Source: a virus. Taken from it: 54,391 nucleotides of DNA. Location of the stretch: the IMG/VR virus record IMGVR_UViG_3300009636_000007, positions 1 through 54,391 of that record. The stretch is one strand, 5' to 3'. Both the position numbers and the translations under genes were made by a program. The notes beneath the pieces are model-generated. The model was not told where the DNA came from. It saw only the letters and a program-made list of their open reading frames with translations, and ran no database searches. Numbering within the stretch: position 1 is the stretch's first letter; every line of letters starts with the position of its first letter. Positions 43,287 to 50,422 of this stretch are shown piece by piece.

Positions 43287-43315
43287 TTGACAACCTTGTT
43301 TCCATTTGGTACTAT
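43287..43315 (+). promoter_or_regulatory. sigma70-type promoter for the accessory segment
   Basis: TTGACA (43287-43292), 17-base spacer ending CATTTGG, TACTAT (43310-43315). Near-copy of the minus-strand promoter at 27-55. The expected transcription start is at or within two bases of the ATG at 43321, giving a leaderless or nearly leaderless message. Confidence 0.75.
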
Positions 43316-43320
43316 TAATT

Positions 43321-43557
43321 ATGGAGAAAGAAACGCTGACGAGGACCGAACGACTTCTGGCCGAATACCTTGACAATGAAGGTCAGGCAGTCACGCTGGC
43401 ACCGTACGTCCACATTCCAGAGGCCATATATACCCCCGAAGACGGCGTGCGCAAGATGACATCTTTGGAAGAAAGAGAGTGCATAGCAAACGAATTAATC
43501 AAGCATCTGGTTGATGTGTTGATGCTGTATCTGCCGTATCGAGGAGCCACTCCCTGA
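43321..43557 (+). CDS. small early protein, frame continues past a TGA to 43695
   Basis: A 78-residue acidic helical protein (MEKETLTRTERLLAEYLDNE) without a usable RBS; its ATG falls at the predicted transcription start. After the TGA at 43555-43557 the same frame stays open for 45 more codons up to TAA at 43693-43695, with a composition like a real protein (VDWLVEGYGSTCVADLKND, then LRIWASRKRSRNIRAM). This may be a nonsense-broken gene, a readthrough product or chance. Other genes here use TGA as a normal stop, so a changed genetic code is unlikely. Function not recognised. Confidence 0.5.
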   Translation: MEKETLTRTERLLAEYLDNEGQAVTLAPYVHIPEAIYTPEDGVRKMTSLEERECIANELIKHLVDVLMLYLPYRGATP

Positions 43558-43768
43558 GTAGACTGGCTGGTGGAGGGCTATGGTTCCACTTGCGTGGCTG
43601 ACCTCAAGAACGATGTTCAATGCCAGAAACTGGCGCAAGGTGTGCTGCGAATCTGGGCTAGCAGGAAACGCAGCAGGAACATTCGGGCCATGTAAGTGGG
43701 ACCGTACGCCCCTATCGTAAGTTATTGCAGTATGAAGTCGCAGGCTTGGTTGTCGGACGGCGGTTACC

Positions 43769-44215
43769 ATGGAAGACTTGAACAGGAAAAGAAAACGTCA
43801 GCGTGAGTGGGTTGCTAAGCGACGAAAGAATTGGTTTGCCGCTAATGGCCCTTGCAGGGGGTGCGGCTCTTCGGAGAACCTAGAGATGCATCACATTGAC
43901 CGCACTGAGAAGGAAGAACACAGAATCTTTTCTTGGTCTAAAGCAAGGCGGGAAGTAGAGCTGGTGAAGTGTGTCGTGCTTTTCTGTGCTCAATGTAAGT
44001 GCCTGAATGACAGTCCCAACTCGATGTCGCGAGCCGCTTGGGGAATCCAGGTTGCACTCTATGATCGGTGCGGCATATGCGCTAAACTTGCAGATCATAG
44101 CTGCTGTGCTCCCGAGAAAGATCATGTTGACTGTTCGGACGTGAATCCATTTTGGCGATGGAACGCTGTCTCGGCGTGCGGCGGAAATCCATCTTATCGG
44201 TCAGCAAGTTACTGA
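43769..44215 (+). CDS. HNH endonuclease
   Basis: A 148-residue protein. A basic N-terminal helix (RKRKRQREWVAKRRKNWFAA) is followed by CRGCGSSENLEMHHIDRTEK, the C-x2-C plus H-H (HH metal pair) of the HNH fold, then KARREVELVKCVVLFCAQC which supplies the second cysteine pair. Further cysteines (CGICAKL, SCCAPEKDH) extend it. The gene starts the accessory segment between the early promoter and the AAA+ gene. No strong RBS is seen. Different from the capsid-linked HNH protein; they share only the zinc framework. Confidence 0.75.
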   Translation: MEDLNRKRKRQREWVAKRRKNWFAANGPCRGCGSSENLEMHHIDRTEKEEHRIFSWSKARREVELVKCVVLFCAQCKCLNDSPNSMSRAAWGIQVALYDRCGICAKLADHSCCAPEKDHVDCSDVNPFWRWNAVSACGGNPSYRSASY

Positions 44216-44219
44216 ATTT

Positions 44220-45347
44220 ATGAGTACAGCCCGCCACATCCTCGCGCTACTCAAGAGCCACCTGGAAGGTGACGACAAGGAATTCTTGTCTGTTGCCATG
44301 CAAGCGGCGGCTCATGAAGCACGCCTCGGCCATGCCAGCGTTGCACAGCAGCTGCGCGATTTGATTGATGAAGCCAAACGCCGCACCGCTGCCGCCCACA
44401 CCCGTGGGGGACAAATAATCGTTCTGGAGCCGCGGGGAGAACTAGCGAGCCTGCTTTCGGTCCAAACGCCTCGCATCCGCCTGAACGATATGGTCCTGTC
44501 CGCCGCTCTTGCCGAGCGTCTTAGGCGCGTCCTCGTCGAGCAGCGCCAACAGAAGAAGTTGCGCGAACACGCTCTACATCCGCGCCGAAAACTCCTATTT
44601 GTCGGCCCGCCCGGTTCCGGGAAAACAATGACCGCCTCCGCTCTTGCCGGAGAATTGCACCTGCCCCTTTTCACCATCATGCTAGAAGGGCTAATTACGA
44701 AATTCATGGGAGAGACTGCGGCGAAACTCCGGCTCGTCTTCGACGCGCTCCGTCAGACCCAGGGTATCTATCTGTTCGACGAATTTGACGCTCTCGGCGC
44801 TCATCGTAATCAAGCGAATGACGTTGGCGAAATCCGCCGAGTTCTCAATTCGTTCTTGCAATTCCTTGAGAAAGACACATCTAACAGTTTGATCGTCGCC
44901 GCCACAAACCACCCAGAGATGCTTGACCGAGCCCTGTTCAGACGTTTCGACGATGTGATCGAGTACATGCTTCCCGATCCGGAGCTTGCCAAGGAGATAC
45001 TTAGTCGCAAATTAGCGCCTTTCGAAACGGCAGATCTTGACTGGTCACGGCTTCTCTCGGAGGTCAACGGTCTGAGCCAGGCGGAACTGGCCCGAGCGAG
45101 CGAAGAGGCCGCAAAGCAGGCCGTATTGGGTGGCTCGACTGTGATCAGTTCCGATGCTCTCTTCATGGCTCTACAGGAACGAAAGGCAGCGTTTGTCATA
45201 GCTGCCACCGTAAAGAAACAAATAAGCAGGTTGGTACGCGGAGACCTGTTAATCACATTCATGGCACACAGACAGAATACCGTCGTGGATGCAGGTGCGA
45301 ACCCTGCCGTACTGCAAAGTACGAAGCCATCAAACATGAGCGTATGA
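44220..45347 (+). CDS. AAA+ ATPase, host-cassette-like
   Basis: A 375-residue protein. N-terminal helical domain (HILALLKSHLEGDDKEFLSV, AAHEARLGHASVAQQLRDLI) is the type found on bacterial AAA ATPases encoded beside subtilisin-like (S8) proteases; then Walker A FVGPPGSGKT (residues 126-135), Walker B YLFDEFDALG, sensor 1 IVAATNHPE, arginine fingers LFRRFDDV, and a C-terminal helical lid. No S8 protease gene follows here, so it is an orphan. No RBS worth naming. The 3' end abuts the tmRNA gene and its last 20 codons overlap two small hairpins. Confidence 0.8.
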   Translation: MSTARHILALLKSHLEGDDKEFLSVAMQAAAHEARLGHASVAQQLRDLIDEAKRRTAAAHTRGGQIIVLEPRGELASLLSVQTPRIRLNDMVLSAALAERLRRVLVEQRQQKKLREHALHPRRKLLFVGPPGSGKTMTASALAGELHLPLFTIMLEGLITKFMGETAAKLRLVFDALRQTQGIYLFDEFDALGAHRNQANDVGEIRRVLNSFLQFLEKDTSNSLIVAATNHPEMLDRALFRRFDDVIEYMLPDPELAKEILSRKLAPFETADLDWSRLLSEVNGLSQAELARASEEAAKQAVLGGSTVISSDALFMALQERKAAFVIAATVKKQISRLVRGDLLITFMAHRQNTVVDAGANPAVLQSTKPSNMSV

Positions 45348-45667
45348 AGAAACAGGCGACGGTTGCGGACTCGGGTTCGAATCCCGACATCTCCACTGAG
45401 GGCACTATCTCAGTGTCCTGAGTGGGGATGAAAGGCGTTCGACGCAGCTGGTTTGTTTGTTTTCGACGTTCCGCACTGACGTGGCTGGCGTAAAATAGAC
45501 ACGTAAACCAATAAATGCTACGACTGAAAAGCCGAAGGCATTTGCTGCTACTGCCGGAAGGTAGTGAGTAGCTGGGGCGGTCAGAAGCCTAGCAACAGAA
45601 TATCTGACCACGGGCCGGGAATTCAGTACCGTCAATATCCGGTTTCCTGATAGACCGGCCCGTACAA
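45345..45667 (+). ncRNA. ssrA: circularly permuted (two-piece) tmRNA gene
   Basis: Acceptor half comes first: T-arm TCGGG-TTCGAAT-CCCGA (45371-45387), then CATCTCC and discriminator A (45388-45395). Coding half follows: GGGGATG (45424-45430) pairs with CATCTCC, giving G3-U70, the alanine identity pair. The insert between them (45396-45423) folds as a hairpin that extends the acceptor stem (CACT/AGTG, then AGGGCAC/GTGTCCT). P2 can form (CGCAG with TTGCG). PK1 shows ACGTG/CACGT around GGCTGGCGTAAAA, a tmRNA hallmark. Candidate tag ATTEKPKAFAATAGR (45517-45561) ends in tandem stops TAG TGA. GGTCAGA/TCTGACC and GGGCCGG/CCGGCCC close the 3' part. CCA is not encoded. Confidence 0.85.
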
Positions 45668-45699
45668 ATTTAGGAGAGGTATGTTAGAGTGGAGGCACG

Positions 45700-45858
45700 A
45701 TGTTAAGATCACTGTCGTCCAGTCCGGCGAAGATCATGGCACTGCTCATGGCTTCGGAGAGTTTCATTGCAGCGATCTTATATCTCGTGCAAGGGGATGT
45801 AAGACACGCTTGCTATTGGGCCTCGTCGGCCTGTATCATCTTATCTGTGACGCTGTGA
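45700..45858 (+). CDS. 52-residue membrane protein
   Basis: Frame MLRSLSSSPAKIMALLMASE to ACIILSVTL with GGAGG seven bases before the ATG; chosen over the longer frame at 45681-45875, which is basic and unlike a protein. Two hydrophobic helices (IMALLMASESFIAAILYLVQ and YWASSACIILSVTL) are separated by GDVRHAC, the hairpin layout of a common family of tiny phage membrane proteins ('GDxRxAxYW'). Located between tmRNA and phosphoesterase. Confidence 0.65.
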   Translation: MLRSLSSSPAKIMALLMASESFIAAILYLVQGDVRHACYWASSACIILSVTL

Positions 45859-45871
45859 GGAGGAACATAGT

Positions 45872-46480
45872 ATGAATCTTTACTTCACCGCCGACGAGCA
45901 TTATGGACATGACAACCACAACGGCGGCATCATCAAGATGTGCAATCGTCCGTTCGCTGACCTCGACGACATGCGCGAGCAGCTAATTGCCCGTCACAAC
46001 TCGAAGGTGCCCGACTCGCCTGACAGCGTGACGGTCCACCTCGGCGACATGTTCTGGCGGAAGTTGAAGACTCTGGAGTGCGTGGCAATTGTTCTTCGTT
46101 TGAACGGGAGACACGTATACATCAACGGCAATCACGAGGAGGTCTTCAATCGGCCTGAGTCACACACCTTGCGCGTTATGTTCGACGACATCGCCGATGT
46201 CAAAATGCTGACGGTCGGCAAGAAGATGATCTGGCTGAGTCACTACGCCCATCGCTGCTGGCCGAAGTCGCATCAGGGTTCGTACCACGTCTTTGGGCAT
46301 ACGCACGGCGTCATGCCTGATTACCGTCGATCACATGATGTCGGCGTCGACGCAAACAATTTCTATCCGGTATCATTCGACGAGTTGGACGCGCGCATGG
46401 TCGCGAAGGGCAAGTTACCGCCTGACGAGGTCGAGCAGGACATGCTTGACCATCCGTGGCCCAAAGTGGAGGGGAAATGA
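45872..46480 (+). CDS. calcineurin-like metallophosphoesterase
   Basis: A 202-residue protein with all five family motifs: YFTADEHYGH (D-x-H), VHLGDMFW (GD), INGNHEE (GNH), WLSHYAH (H) and VFGHTHGVMP (GHxH). RBS GAGGAGG before ATG at 45872. Phage enzymes of this type act as nucleotide, RNA 2',3'-cyclic or phosphodiester hydrolases and may attack host second-messenger or repair functions. Starts the train of small overlapping genes. Confidence 0.85.
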   Translation: MNLYFTADEHYGHDNHNGGIIKMCNRPFADLDDMREQLIARHNSKVPDSPDSVTVHLGDMFWRKLKTLECVAIVLRLNGRHVYINGNHEEVFNRPESHTLRVMFDDIADVKMLTVGKKMIWLSHYAHRCWPKSHQGSYHVFGHTHGVMPDYRRSHDVGVDANNFYPVSFDELDARMVAKGKLPPDEVEQDMLDHPWPKVEGK

Positions 46481-46653
46481 ACGATTTCACTAAGATGATT
46501 GTCATGATGGTGACGTACCTGTCCGTCTTGATTTGTGCTGTATTTTTTGTGATGTCGTGCTTCGTCCATCAGCCCGTCGGAATGTTCTGGTATGGGCTTG
46601 GTCTCATTGGATTCGGCGCGGGGTTGCGGGCACAAGTCAAACTCTGGTTCTGA
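46477..46653 (+). CDS. 58-residue two-span membrane protein
   Basis: Start MNDFTKMIVMMVTYL at 46477 (ATGA overlap with the previous stop, GGAGGGG upstream). Two hydrophobic helices (MMVTYLSVLICAVFFVMSCF and FWYGLGLIGFGAGLRA) joined by VHQPVGM. Fits a small holin-like or membrane-modifying early protein; unproven. Confidence 0.6.
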   Translation: MNDFTKMIVMMVTYLSVLICAVFFVMSCFVHQPVGMFWYGLGLIGFGAGLRAQVKLWF

Positions 46654-46654
46654 T

Positions 46655-47071
46655 ATGGCATATAAGCGACCTTTTGCGGAAGCGCATGTCTTCGACATTT
46701 ATATAGATGGTTTGTCGAACAACAACGTCATCATAGATGAGGCTTTTGATGTCAGCGATCCGGTCCAGCGCTGGAGATTGTACTGCGAGAAGTGTGGTGC
46801 CACACTGACTTATAGTGATGTGTCCGTGGTTGAGATGGCGGAAAAGTACAGGTTTGGAGCAACTGTTGATGCGAAGGTCAGTGCGTTTTGCAAGGCGCAT
46901 TGCCATCAGGTCAAGCACGACACCGTCAAGATGTACGACGACTTGCCTAGTAAGAAGCCGCTGCCGATACAGATTGTAAAACTTGCGCCGATTCCAATCA
47001 CCAAAACATTGCCAGCGCCTGAGTACCCGACGCCGCTACCGCTGAAAAGGTCAGGAAGGAAAGTTCGATGA
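46655..47071 (+). CDS. zinc-finger-like small protein
   Basis: A 138-residue protein from MAYKRPFAEAH at 46655, overlapping the previous TGA. One CEKCG pair at about residues 47-51 and a second C..H-C cluster (FCKAHCHQVKH) give a candidate zinc site. C-terminal 40 residues are proline-rich (APIPITKTLPAPEYPTPLPL) and basic. No family recognised; likely an early host-interaction protein. Confidence 0.55.
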   Translation: MAYKRPFAEAHVFDIYIDGLSNNNVIIDEAFDVSDPVQRWRLYCEKCGATLTYSDVSVVEMAEKYRFGATVDAKVSAFCKAHCHQVKHDTVKMYDDLPSKKPLPIQIVKLAPIPITKTLPAPEYPTPLPLKRSGRKVR

Positions 47072-47511
47072 AACTATCTGATACAGAGAAAATGGAACAA
47101 GAGCCCCGCCTTTGGGAGATCACCGCGGCATGCTATACTGGGGTTCAACTTCCTGCTCGTCTGGATTTTGGTCGATTCTTGAAACACGGTGACGTGTTCG
47201 TGAGATATGAGATTTACAAGATTGCTGCTAGTTATGCGCTGGTGACCCCCGGTTGGGGAGATGATGCCACACCACTAATTCGCAGCATTGCGACAGAACC
47301 AAATTACCGTGCAAACGGACATGCGGGGTCGCTGCTCGACGAATTGGCTGGTTTCTACAAAGCACAGGACATCAGACAGATCATCCTGCACTGTAAGTCC
47401 GACAACCCAGCCCAGACGCTGTACTTCAAAGCGGGCTACCGAGTCACCGCAATTCTACGCAACTACTACAGGCCCGAAGGTGATGGGCTAGAAATGAGGA
47501 AAATATTATGA
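47068..47511 (+). CDS. GNAT-family acetyltransferase
   Basis: A 147-residue protein. RSIATEPNYRANGHAGSLLD supplies the V/I-x-P-x-x-R-x-x-G-x-G/A-type acetyl-CoA loop, followed by the beta-5 and helix ILHCKSDNPAQTLYFKAGYR (N-x-x-A-x-x-L/Y-x-K-x-GF/Y), both defining motifs. It should acetylate a small molecule, peptide or protein amine. RBS GGAAGGAAAG; ATGA overlaps with genes on both sides. Confidence 0.85.
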   Translation: MKLSDTEKMEQEPRLWEITAACYTGVQLPARLDFGRFLKHGDVFVRYEIYKIAASYALVTPGWGDDATPLIRSIATEPNYRANGHAGSLLDELAGFYKAQDIRQIILHCKSDNPAQTLYFKAGYRVTAILRNYYRPEGDGLEMRKIL

Positions 47512-47996
47512 ACACGGAAAACATGATGTATGATGCGCCTGTGGGGGATTACGAAGGCATGGAAGAGTCAGTGCCGTGCTGCCAGCGCCCAAGTTGTGTG
47601 CCCCGCGAGGCTGAGTGCACGGGCGAACCGGGCGAGACTGACCTACTTATTGCTGATCTTCAGCAACAGTTGGAAAAGGCGACGGCAAAGGCTGAGACAT
47701 ACATAGATATGTACAACGCCGCATATGCAGAGTGGAAACTCTCTGATGCCACACTTGCACGCGCTGTGGAGCGAGTGGACCAGCTGACGGCGAAGGCTGA
47801 TGCATACGAACGTGCGTACGTGGAGCGAAGGAACTACTGGAAAAACGAAATGCGCAAGCTGTACGACATCTCATTAGACCGATACAGGCAGATTCGTGTG
47901 CTTGAGCAGCGGCTGTCTGAGGGTTGGTGGACGAAGCTCACTCGTTGGGTCAAGAACGATTGGGAGTACAACATCTATGAAGACTACCAACGCTAA
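47508..47996 (+). CDS. coiled-coil protein
   Basis: A 162-residue protein. Residues 1-45 contain four cysteines (VPCCQRPSCVPREAEC), which may bind a metal. From 50 to 145 there is a continuous coiled coil (IADLQQQLEKATAKAETYID, ERVDQLTAKADAYERAYVE). Ends with an aromatic tail (WWTKLTRWVKNDWEYN). ATGA overlap with GNAT gene. Typical early phage accessory protein; no function recognised. Confidence 0.55.
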   Translation: MNTENMMYDAPVGDYEGMEESVPCCQRPSCVPREAECTGEPGETDLLIADLQQQLEKATAKAETYIDMYNAAYAEWKLSDATLARAVERVDQLTAKADAYERAYVERRNYWKNEMRKLYDISLDRYRQIRVLEQRLSEGWWTKLTRWVKNDWEYNIYEDYQR

Positions 47997-48020
47997 TTTC
48001 GCCCAAAAATTTGGAGGAGT

Positions 48021-48260
48021 ATGAAACAGCAGAAGTGGTTCATTACAGCATTTCTTTACGCGATTGACGAGTACGGGCTTCGGTGCGGTCGTTGCACCGT
48101 CGACGTCCCGGTTGACCTCAGCGGCTCAATCCCGACCGTACCATGCGTCGTCAGGTTGGGCAAGTTGACATTCGTGCGGACAAACACCTGCCCACTGATC
48201 TATGAATCCGTAGCCATTGCGACCATCAAGAAAGTAGTGAGGGATTGGAGGCCGCTATGA
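48021..48260 (+). CDS. hypothetical early protein
   Basis: A 79-residue beta-rich protein with GGAGGAGT before its ATG. CGRCTVDVP and PVDLSGSIPTVPCVVRLGKL suggest a small compact fold with one CxxC; ends with a basic amphipathic segment (IATIKKVVRDW). ATGA overlap with next gene. No family recognised. Confidence 0.55.
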   Translation: MKQQKWFITAFLYAIDEYGLRCGRCTVDVPVDLSGSIPTVPCVVRLGKLTFVRTNTCPLIYESVAIATIKKVVRDWRPL

Positions 48261-48472
48261 CCAAGCAGGAGATTGAGAACATTCGTGCCAAGATGCAGGA
48301 CGAACTCGACTCGTTGAAAGAGGCGACCGAGATGTGGCGCGCGGAAGCTCCCGGTCGGGACTTGCTGCATCCTTCGCACCCCGAGTTGACGGCGTACCTC
48401 TTGAAACAGTTAAAGATCGCCGACTCAAACTATGACCGTTTGTGTGAAGAGTTTGCAGAGGAGGAACTGTGA
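48257..48472 (+). CDS. small helical protein
   Basis: A 71-residue acidic, fully helical protein (MTKQEIENIRAKMQDEL, LTAYLLKQLKIADSNYDR). Start at 48257 chosen because it overlaps the previous stop and has GGAGG; the frame to 48245 is a few codons longer only. May bind a host protein as an acidic helical mimic; this is speculation. Confidence 0.55.
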   Translation: MTKQEIENIRAKMQDELDSLKEATEMWRAEAPGRDLLHPSHPELTAYLLKQLKIADSNYDRLCEEFAEEEL

Positions 48473-48651
48473 AAACACTTTTACTGCACGACTCTCTCAA
48501 CCCGGCCCGCATCGTCCCGATGGACCCCGCGGACTTCTCGATTGCTGTCCCGTACATGACAGGATCACTGGTGTACGCCAAGGGTAACGATCAACCTGTT
48601 ATGGTCCACGAGACCCCTGAAGATATTGCTATCATGCTGGAGGCGGAATGA
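48469..48651 (+). CDS. small hypothetical protein (GTG start)
   Basis: A 60-residue protein whose GTG overlaps the TGA of the gene before (GAGGAGGAACTGTGA). Sequence beta/alpha with DSLNPARIVPMDPADFSIAV and a C-terminal acidic helix (ETPEDIAIMLEAE). No family recognised. Confidence 0.55.
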   Translation: MKTLLLHDSLNPARIVPMDPADFSIAVPYMTGSLVYAKGNDQPVMVHETPEDIAIMLEAE

Positions 48652-48920
48652 ACGAGCGCATAAAGCTTGTTTTCTGGGGCTGGGGGGTTGAATTCGGTCG
48701 CTACTTCTGTGGCGGCGCGCCGGGAGTTCCTGTGATATATTACTGGGGTGTCGGCCTGCATTGGCGCACCTGCTGGGACAAAGAGATTGCGGGCAACTGG
48801 GTTTGGAGAGTCCGCTACTGGTACTCAGCATACCAACACGTCCCGATATTTGCTGAGGAGGTGCTGTACCGCGAGCGAGTGAATGTCATGAGAAAGAAAT
48901 TTGGATTGGAGGAGAAATGA
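48648..48920 (+). CDS. tryptophan-rich hypothetical protein
   Basis: A 90-residue protein unusually rich in W and Y (FWGWGVEFGRYF, YYWGVGLHWRTCWD, GNWVWRVRYWYSAYQHV), ATGA overlap, GGAGG ahead. Aromatic content suggests a membrane-interface or compact beta fold, but no clear membrane span. Unknown. Confidence 0.5.
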   Translation: MNERIKLVFWGWGVEFGRYFCGGAPGVPVIYYWGVGLHWRTCWDKEIAGNWVWRVRYWYSAYQHVPIFAEEVLYRERVNVMRKKFGLEEK

Positions 48921-49354
48921 ATCAAAATTTTGAAGGAAAACCGATCTTAGTAAATTTGCGAGAAATGCTTGACAAACCTGAGATGTTAGAATATCTGGAG
49001 AAAGGGGGGTACACGATTGACTGGACTGCTGTCTATAAGGTGATGCAGGGATTGGAGGGAGATATGTACACGCCTGTGCAGTTGAGGGCCGCGGCTAAGT
49101 TGCTCTGGAATGCTGTGAGGTATGTCAAAGACCGCGGGCTTGGCAAGGCCGAGGGCGACTACATCACAGGCTGGACTTCGCTCCCCCTGTATCAACCGGT
49201 TTACATCTCTGCCACCTGCATCCTGACTGATCTGGCTTTTCGAGCCAGTGATTTAGCTGAAGCCAAAGCGGGATTCGCGAGCAACGACACAGCCGACATT
49301 TTGTTTGATAAGAGCGCGAGAGTTCATTGCCGCGGAATTGCGGCTAAGGAGTAA
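48917..49354 (+). CDS. hypothetical protein
   Basis: A 145-residue protein, GGAGGAG before ATG, overlapping the previous stop. Mostly helical (ILVNLREMLDKPEMLEYLEK, VQLRAAAKLLWNAVRYVKD) with a glycine turn region in the middle. No motif recognised; part of the early gene train. Confidence 0.5.
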   Translation: MNQNFEGKPILVNLREMLDKPEMLEYLEKGGYTIDWTAVYKVMQGLEGDMYTPVQLRAAAKLLWNAVRYVKDRGLGKAEGDYITGWTSLPLYQPVYISATCILTDLAFRASDLAEAKAGFASNDTADILFDKSARVHCRGIAAKE

Positions 49355-49357
49355 GTC

Positions 49358-49744
49358 ATGGTAGAACTACCGAAGGGTGTTTACGCGTTTTACGGAAAGA
49401 AGTTTATAGAGGCTTACGAAGCCGCAGGCGGCGCACTGGACGATATTTCTACGTGCATACACGACAGACTTGAGCGTTTGGCGGCAGAGGCAGGGACCGC
49501 CGCCGCCCAACAGCAGAAAGCACCGCCGGTGCCTGAGCCGACGCCAAACAACAAATGCGGTGAGCAAAAGATGTGTAGATGTAATTACTCCGCAGAAGGT
49601 TTGTGGGGAAGTGCGATCTCGTTCAAGTGCCCTGTGCACGGCGATATCACGATTGACCGCCGCTGTCCTCCCATGTCAAGCATGAGCATAAGCCCAGCCC
49701 AGTATATTGGCCCGGACAGCTTCCGTTTGCCGGGCGGTCGATAA
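49358..49744 (+). CDS. protein with short zinc-ribbon-like segment
   Basis: A 128-residue protein. After a helical first 45 residues and an A/Q/P linker, residues 66-95 hold CGEQKMCRCNYS and FKCPVHGDI, a possible zinc-ribbon with C-x-C and C-x2-H. Ends SMSISPAQYIGPDSF. RBS AAGGAG. Unknown function. Confidence 0.5.
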   Translation: MVELPKGVYAFYGKKFIEAYEAAGGALDDISTCIHDRLERLAAEAGTAAAQQQKAPPVPEPTPNNKCGEQKMCRCNYSAEGLWGSAISFKCPVHGDITIDRRCPPMSSMSISPAQYIGPDSFRLPGGR

Positions 49745-49756
49745 GGAGAAGAGAGA

Positions 49757-49987
49757 TTGACGAAGAAAAAAGATAAGTTCCGTGACGGCAACTGTCCCGA
49801 CTGCGAACAGCCTGTCGGTGCGTCTGGTGTAGACGGCGGATCCTGCGCCCGAAGCTTGTGCCGCGACTGTGTACCCGACTTGCCCCGCACGTCTGTGCCA
49901 AGAACGGGCCCTGCAACGGATGGCCTAGTCAGATCATTCGGGCGAAAGGAAACCCATTCAAATGAGTTCATACGGAAAAGACCCTGA
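49757..49987 (+). CDS. small zinc-binding protein (TTG start)
   Basis: A 76-residue protein with a TTG start at 49757, supported by AAGGAGAAG upstream; no ATG or GTG fits better. NCPDCEQPVGASG and CARSLCRDC give two cysteine pairs for one zinc. Basic C-terminus. Similar mini zinc proteins in phages often bind RNA polymerase or nucleic acid. Confidence 0.5.
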   Translation: MTKKKDKFRDGNCPDCEQPVGASGVDGGSCARSLCRDCVPDLPRTSVPRTGPATDGLVRSFGRKETHSNEFIRKRP

Positions 49988-50267
49988 CGGCCCCTGCATT
50001 TGTCCATCCCCTAATTGCCTCGTGAAGCGGCATGTGCCCCTCGTGCCTGAAGTCTACAAAATCAAAGAGGTCACGCTAGGGGTCTACCATCAGAACCCCG
50101 AAATGCCGAGTGTAACTTTTACACACGAGGAGGTCGTTGTCCTGCGATATATCCTTCAGAACGCCCGCGGTGCCAACTGGCCGCTCGCATGGGACGGACC
50201 TCTGGTCAAGCGCGTCATAGAGAAAATCGGCCCTACGGGGCTGAACAGCACGGTGGAGGAACTATGA
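49962..50267 (+). CDS. hypothetical early protein
   Basis: A 101-residue protein with AAAGGAAA before ATG. Begins with CICPSPNC then mostly alpha/beta (VTFTHEEVVVLRYILQNARG, PLVKRVIEKIG). Overlaps the previous gene by 26 bases and the next by four. No family recognised. Confidence 0.5.
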   Translation: MSSYGKDPDGPCICPSPNCLVKRHVPLVPEVYKIKEVTLGVYHQNPEMPSVTFTHEEVVVLRYILQNARGANWPLAWDGPLVKRVIEKIGPTGLNSTVEEL

Positions 50268-50422
50268 AAAGACTGACAGCAGAGGTTCTGAGACGACGTA
50301 AGATGTGGGAGCGACTCTACTCACCTGAATATATTCGTCGTTTTTTCACGTTATTCGACGGCGAACTCGAAGCGCTGTTAGAAGACGTTGTGAAGCGCAA
50401 CACTCAACCAACGGACACGTAG
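50264..50422 (+). CDS. small basic helical protein, last of the early train
   Basis: A 52-residue protein (MKRLTAEVLRRRKMWERLYS) with GGAGGAAC before ATG at 50264, ATGA overlap with the preceding stop. Helical with a basic half and an acidic half (DGELEALLEDVVKRN). Ends the dense block; the following 0.9 kb has no gene. Confidence 0.55.
   Translation: MKRLTAEVLRRRKMWERLYSPEYIRRFFTLFDGELEALLEDVVKRNTQPTDT

Noticed and set aside
43321-43695. Recoded genetic code with TGA as sense
   Set aside because: Numerous conserved genes here end in TGA with overlapping ATG starts, so TGA is a normal stop.
43558-43768. Third group I intron near the HNH gene at 43769
   Set aside because: No paired P3/P7-type core (ACGACTA ... 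ATAGTCTGA) could be found in this gap; the frame there also looks protein-like.
45371-45395. Ordinary tRNA gene
   Set aside because: A T-arm and acceptor strand are present but there is no anticodon or D-arm upstream; the pairing partner lies downstream, which fits permuted tmRNA instead.
45681-45875. 64-residue frame after the tmRNA
   Set aside because: Although AGGAGAGG precedes it, its sequence is unlike a protein, and the nested frame at 45700 has GGAGG and a clear two-helix membrane pattern.
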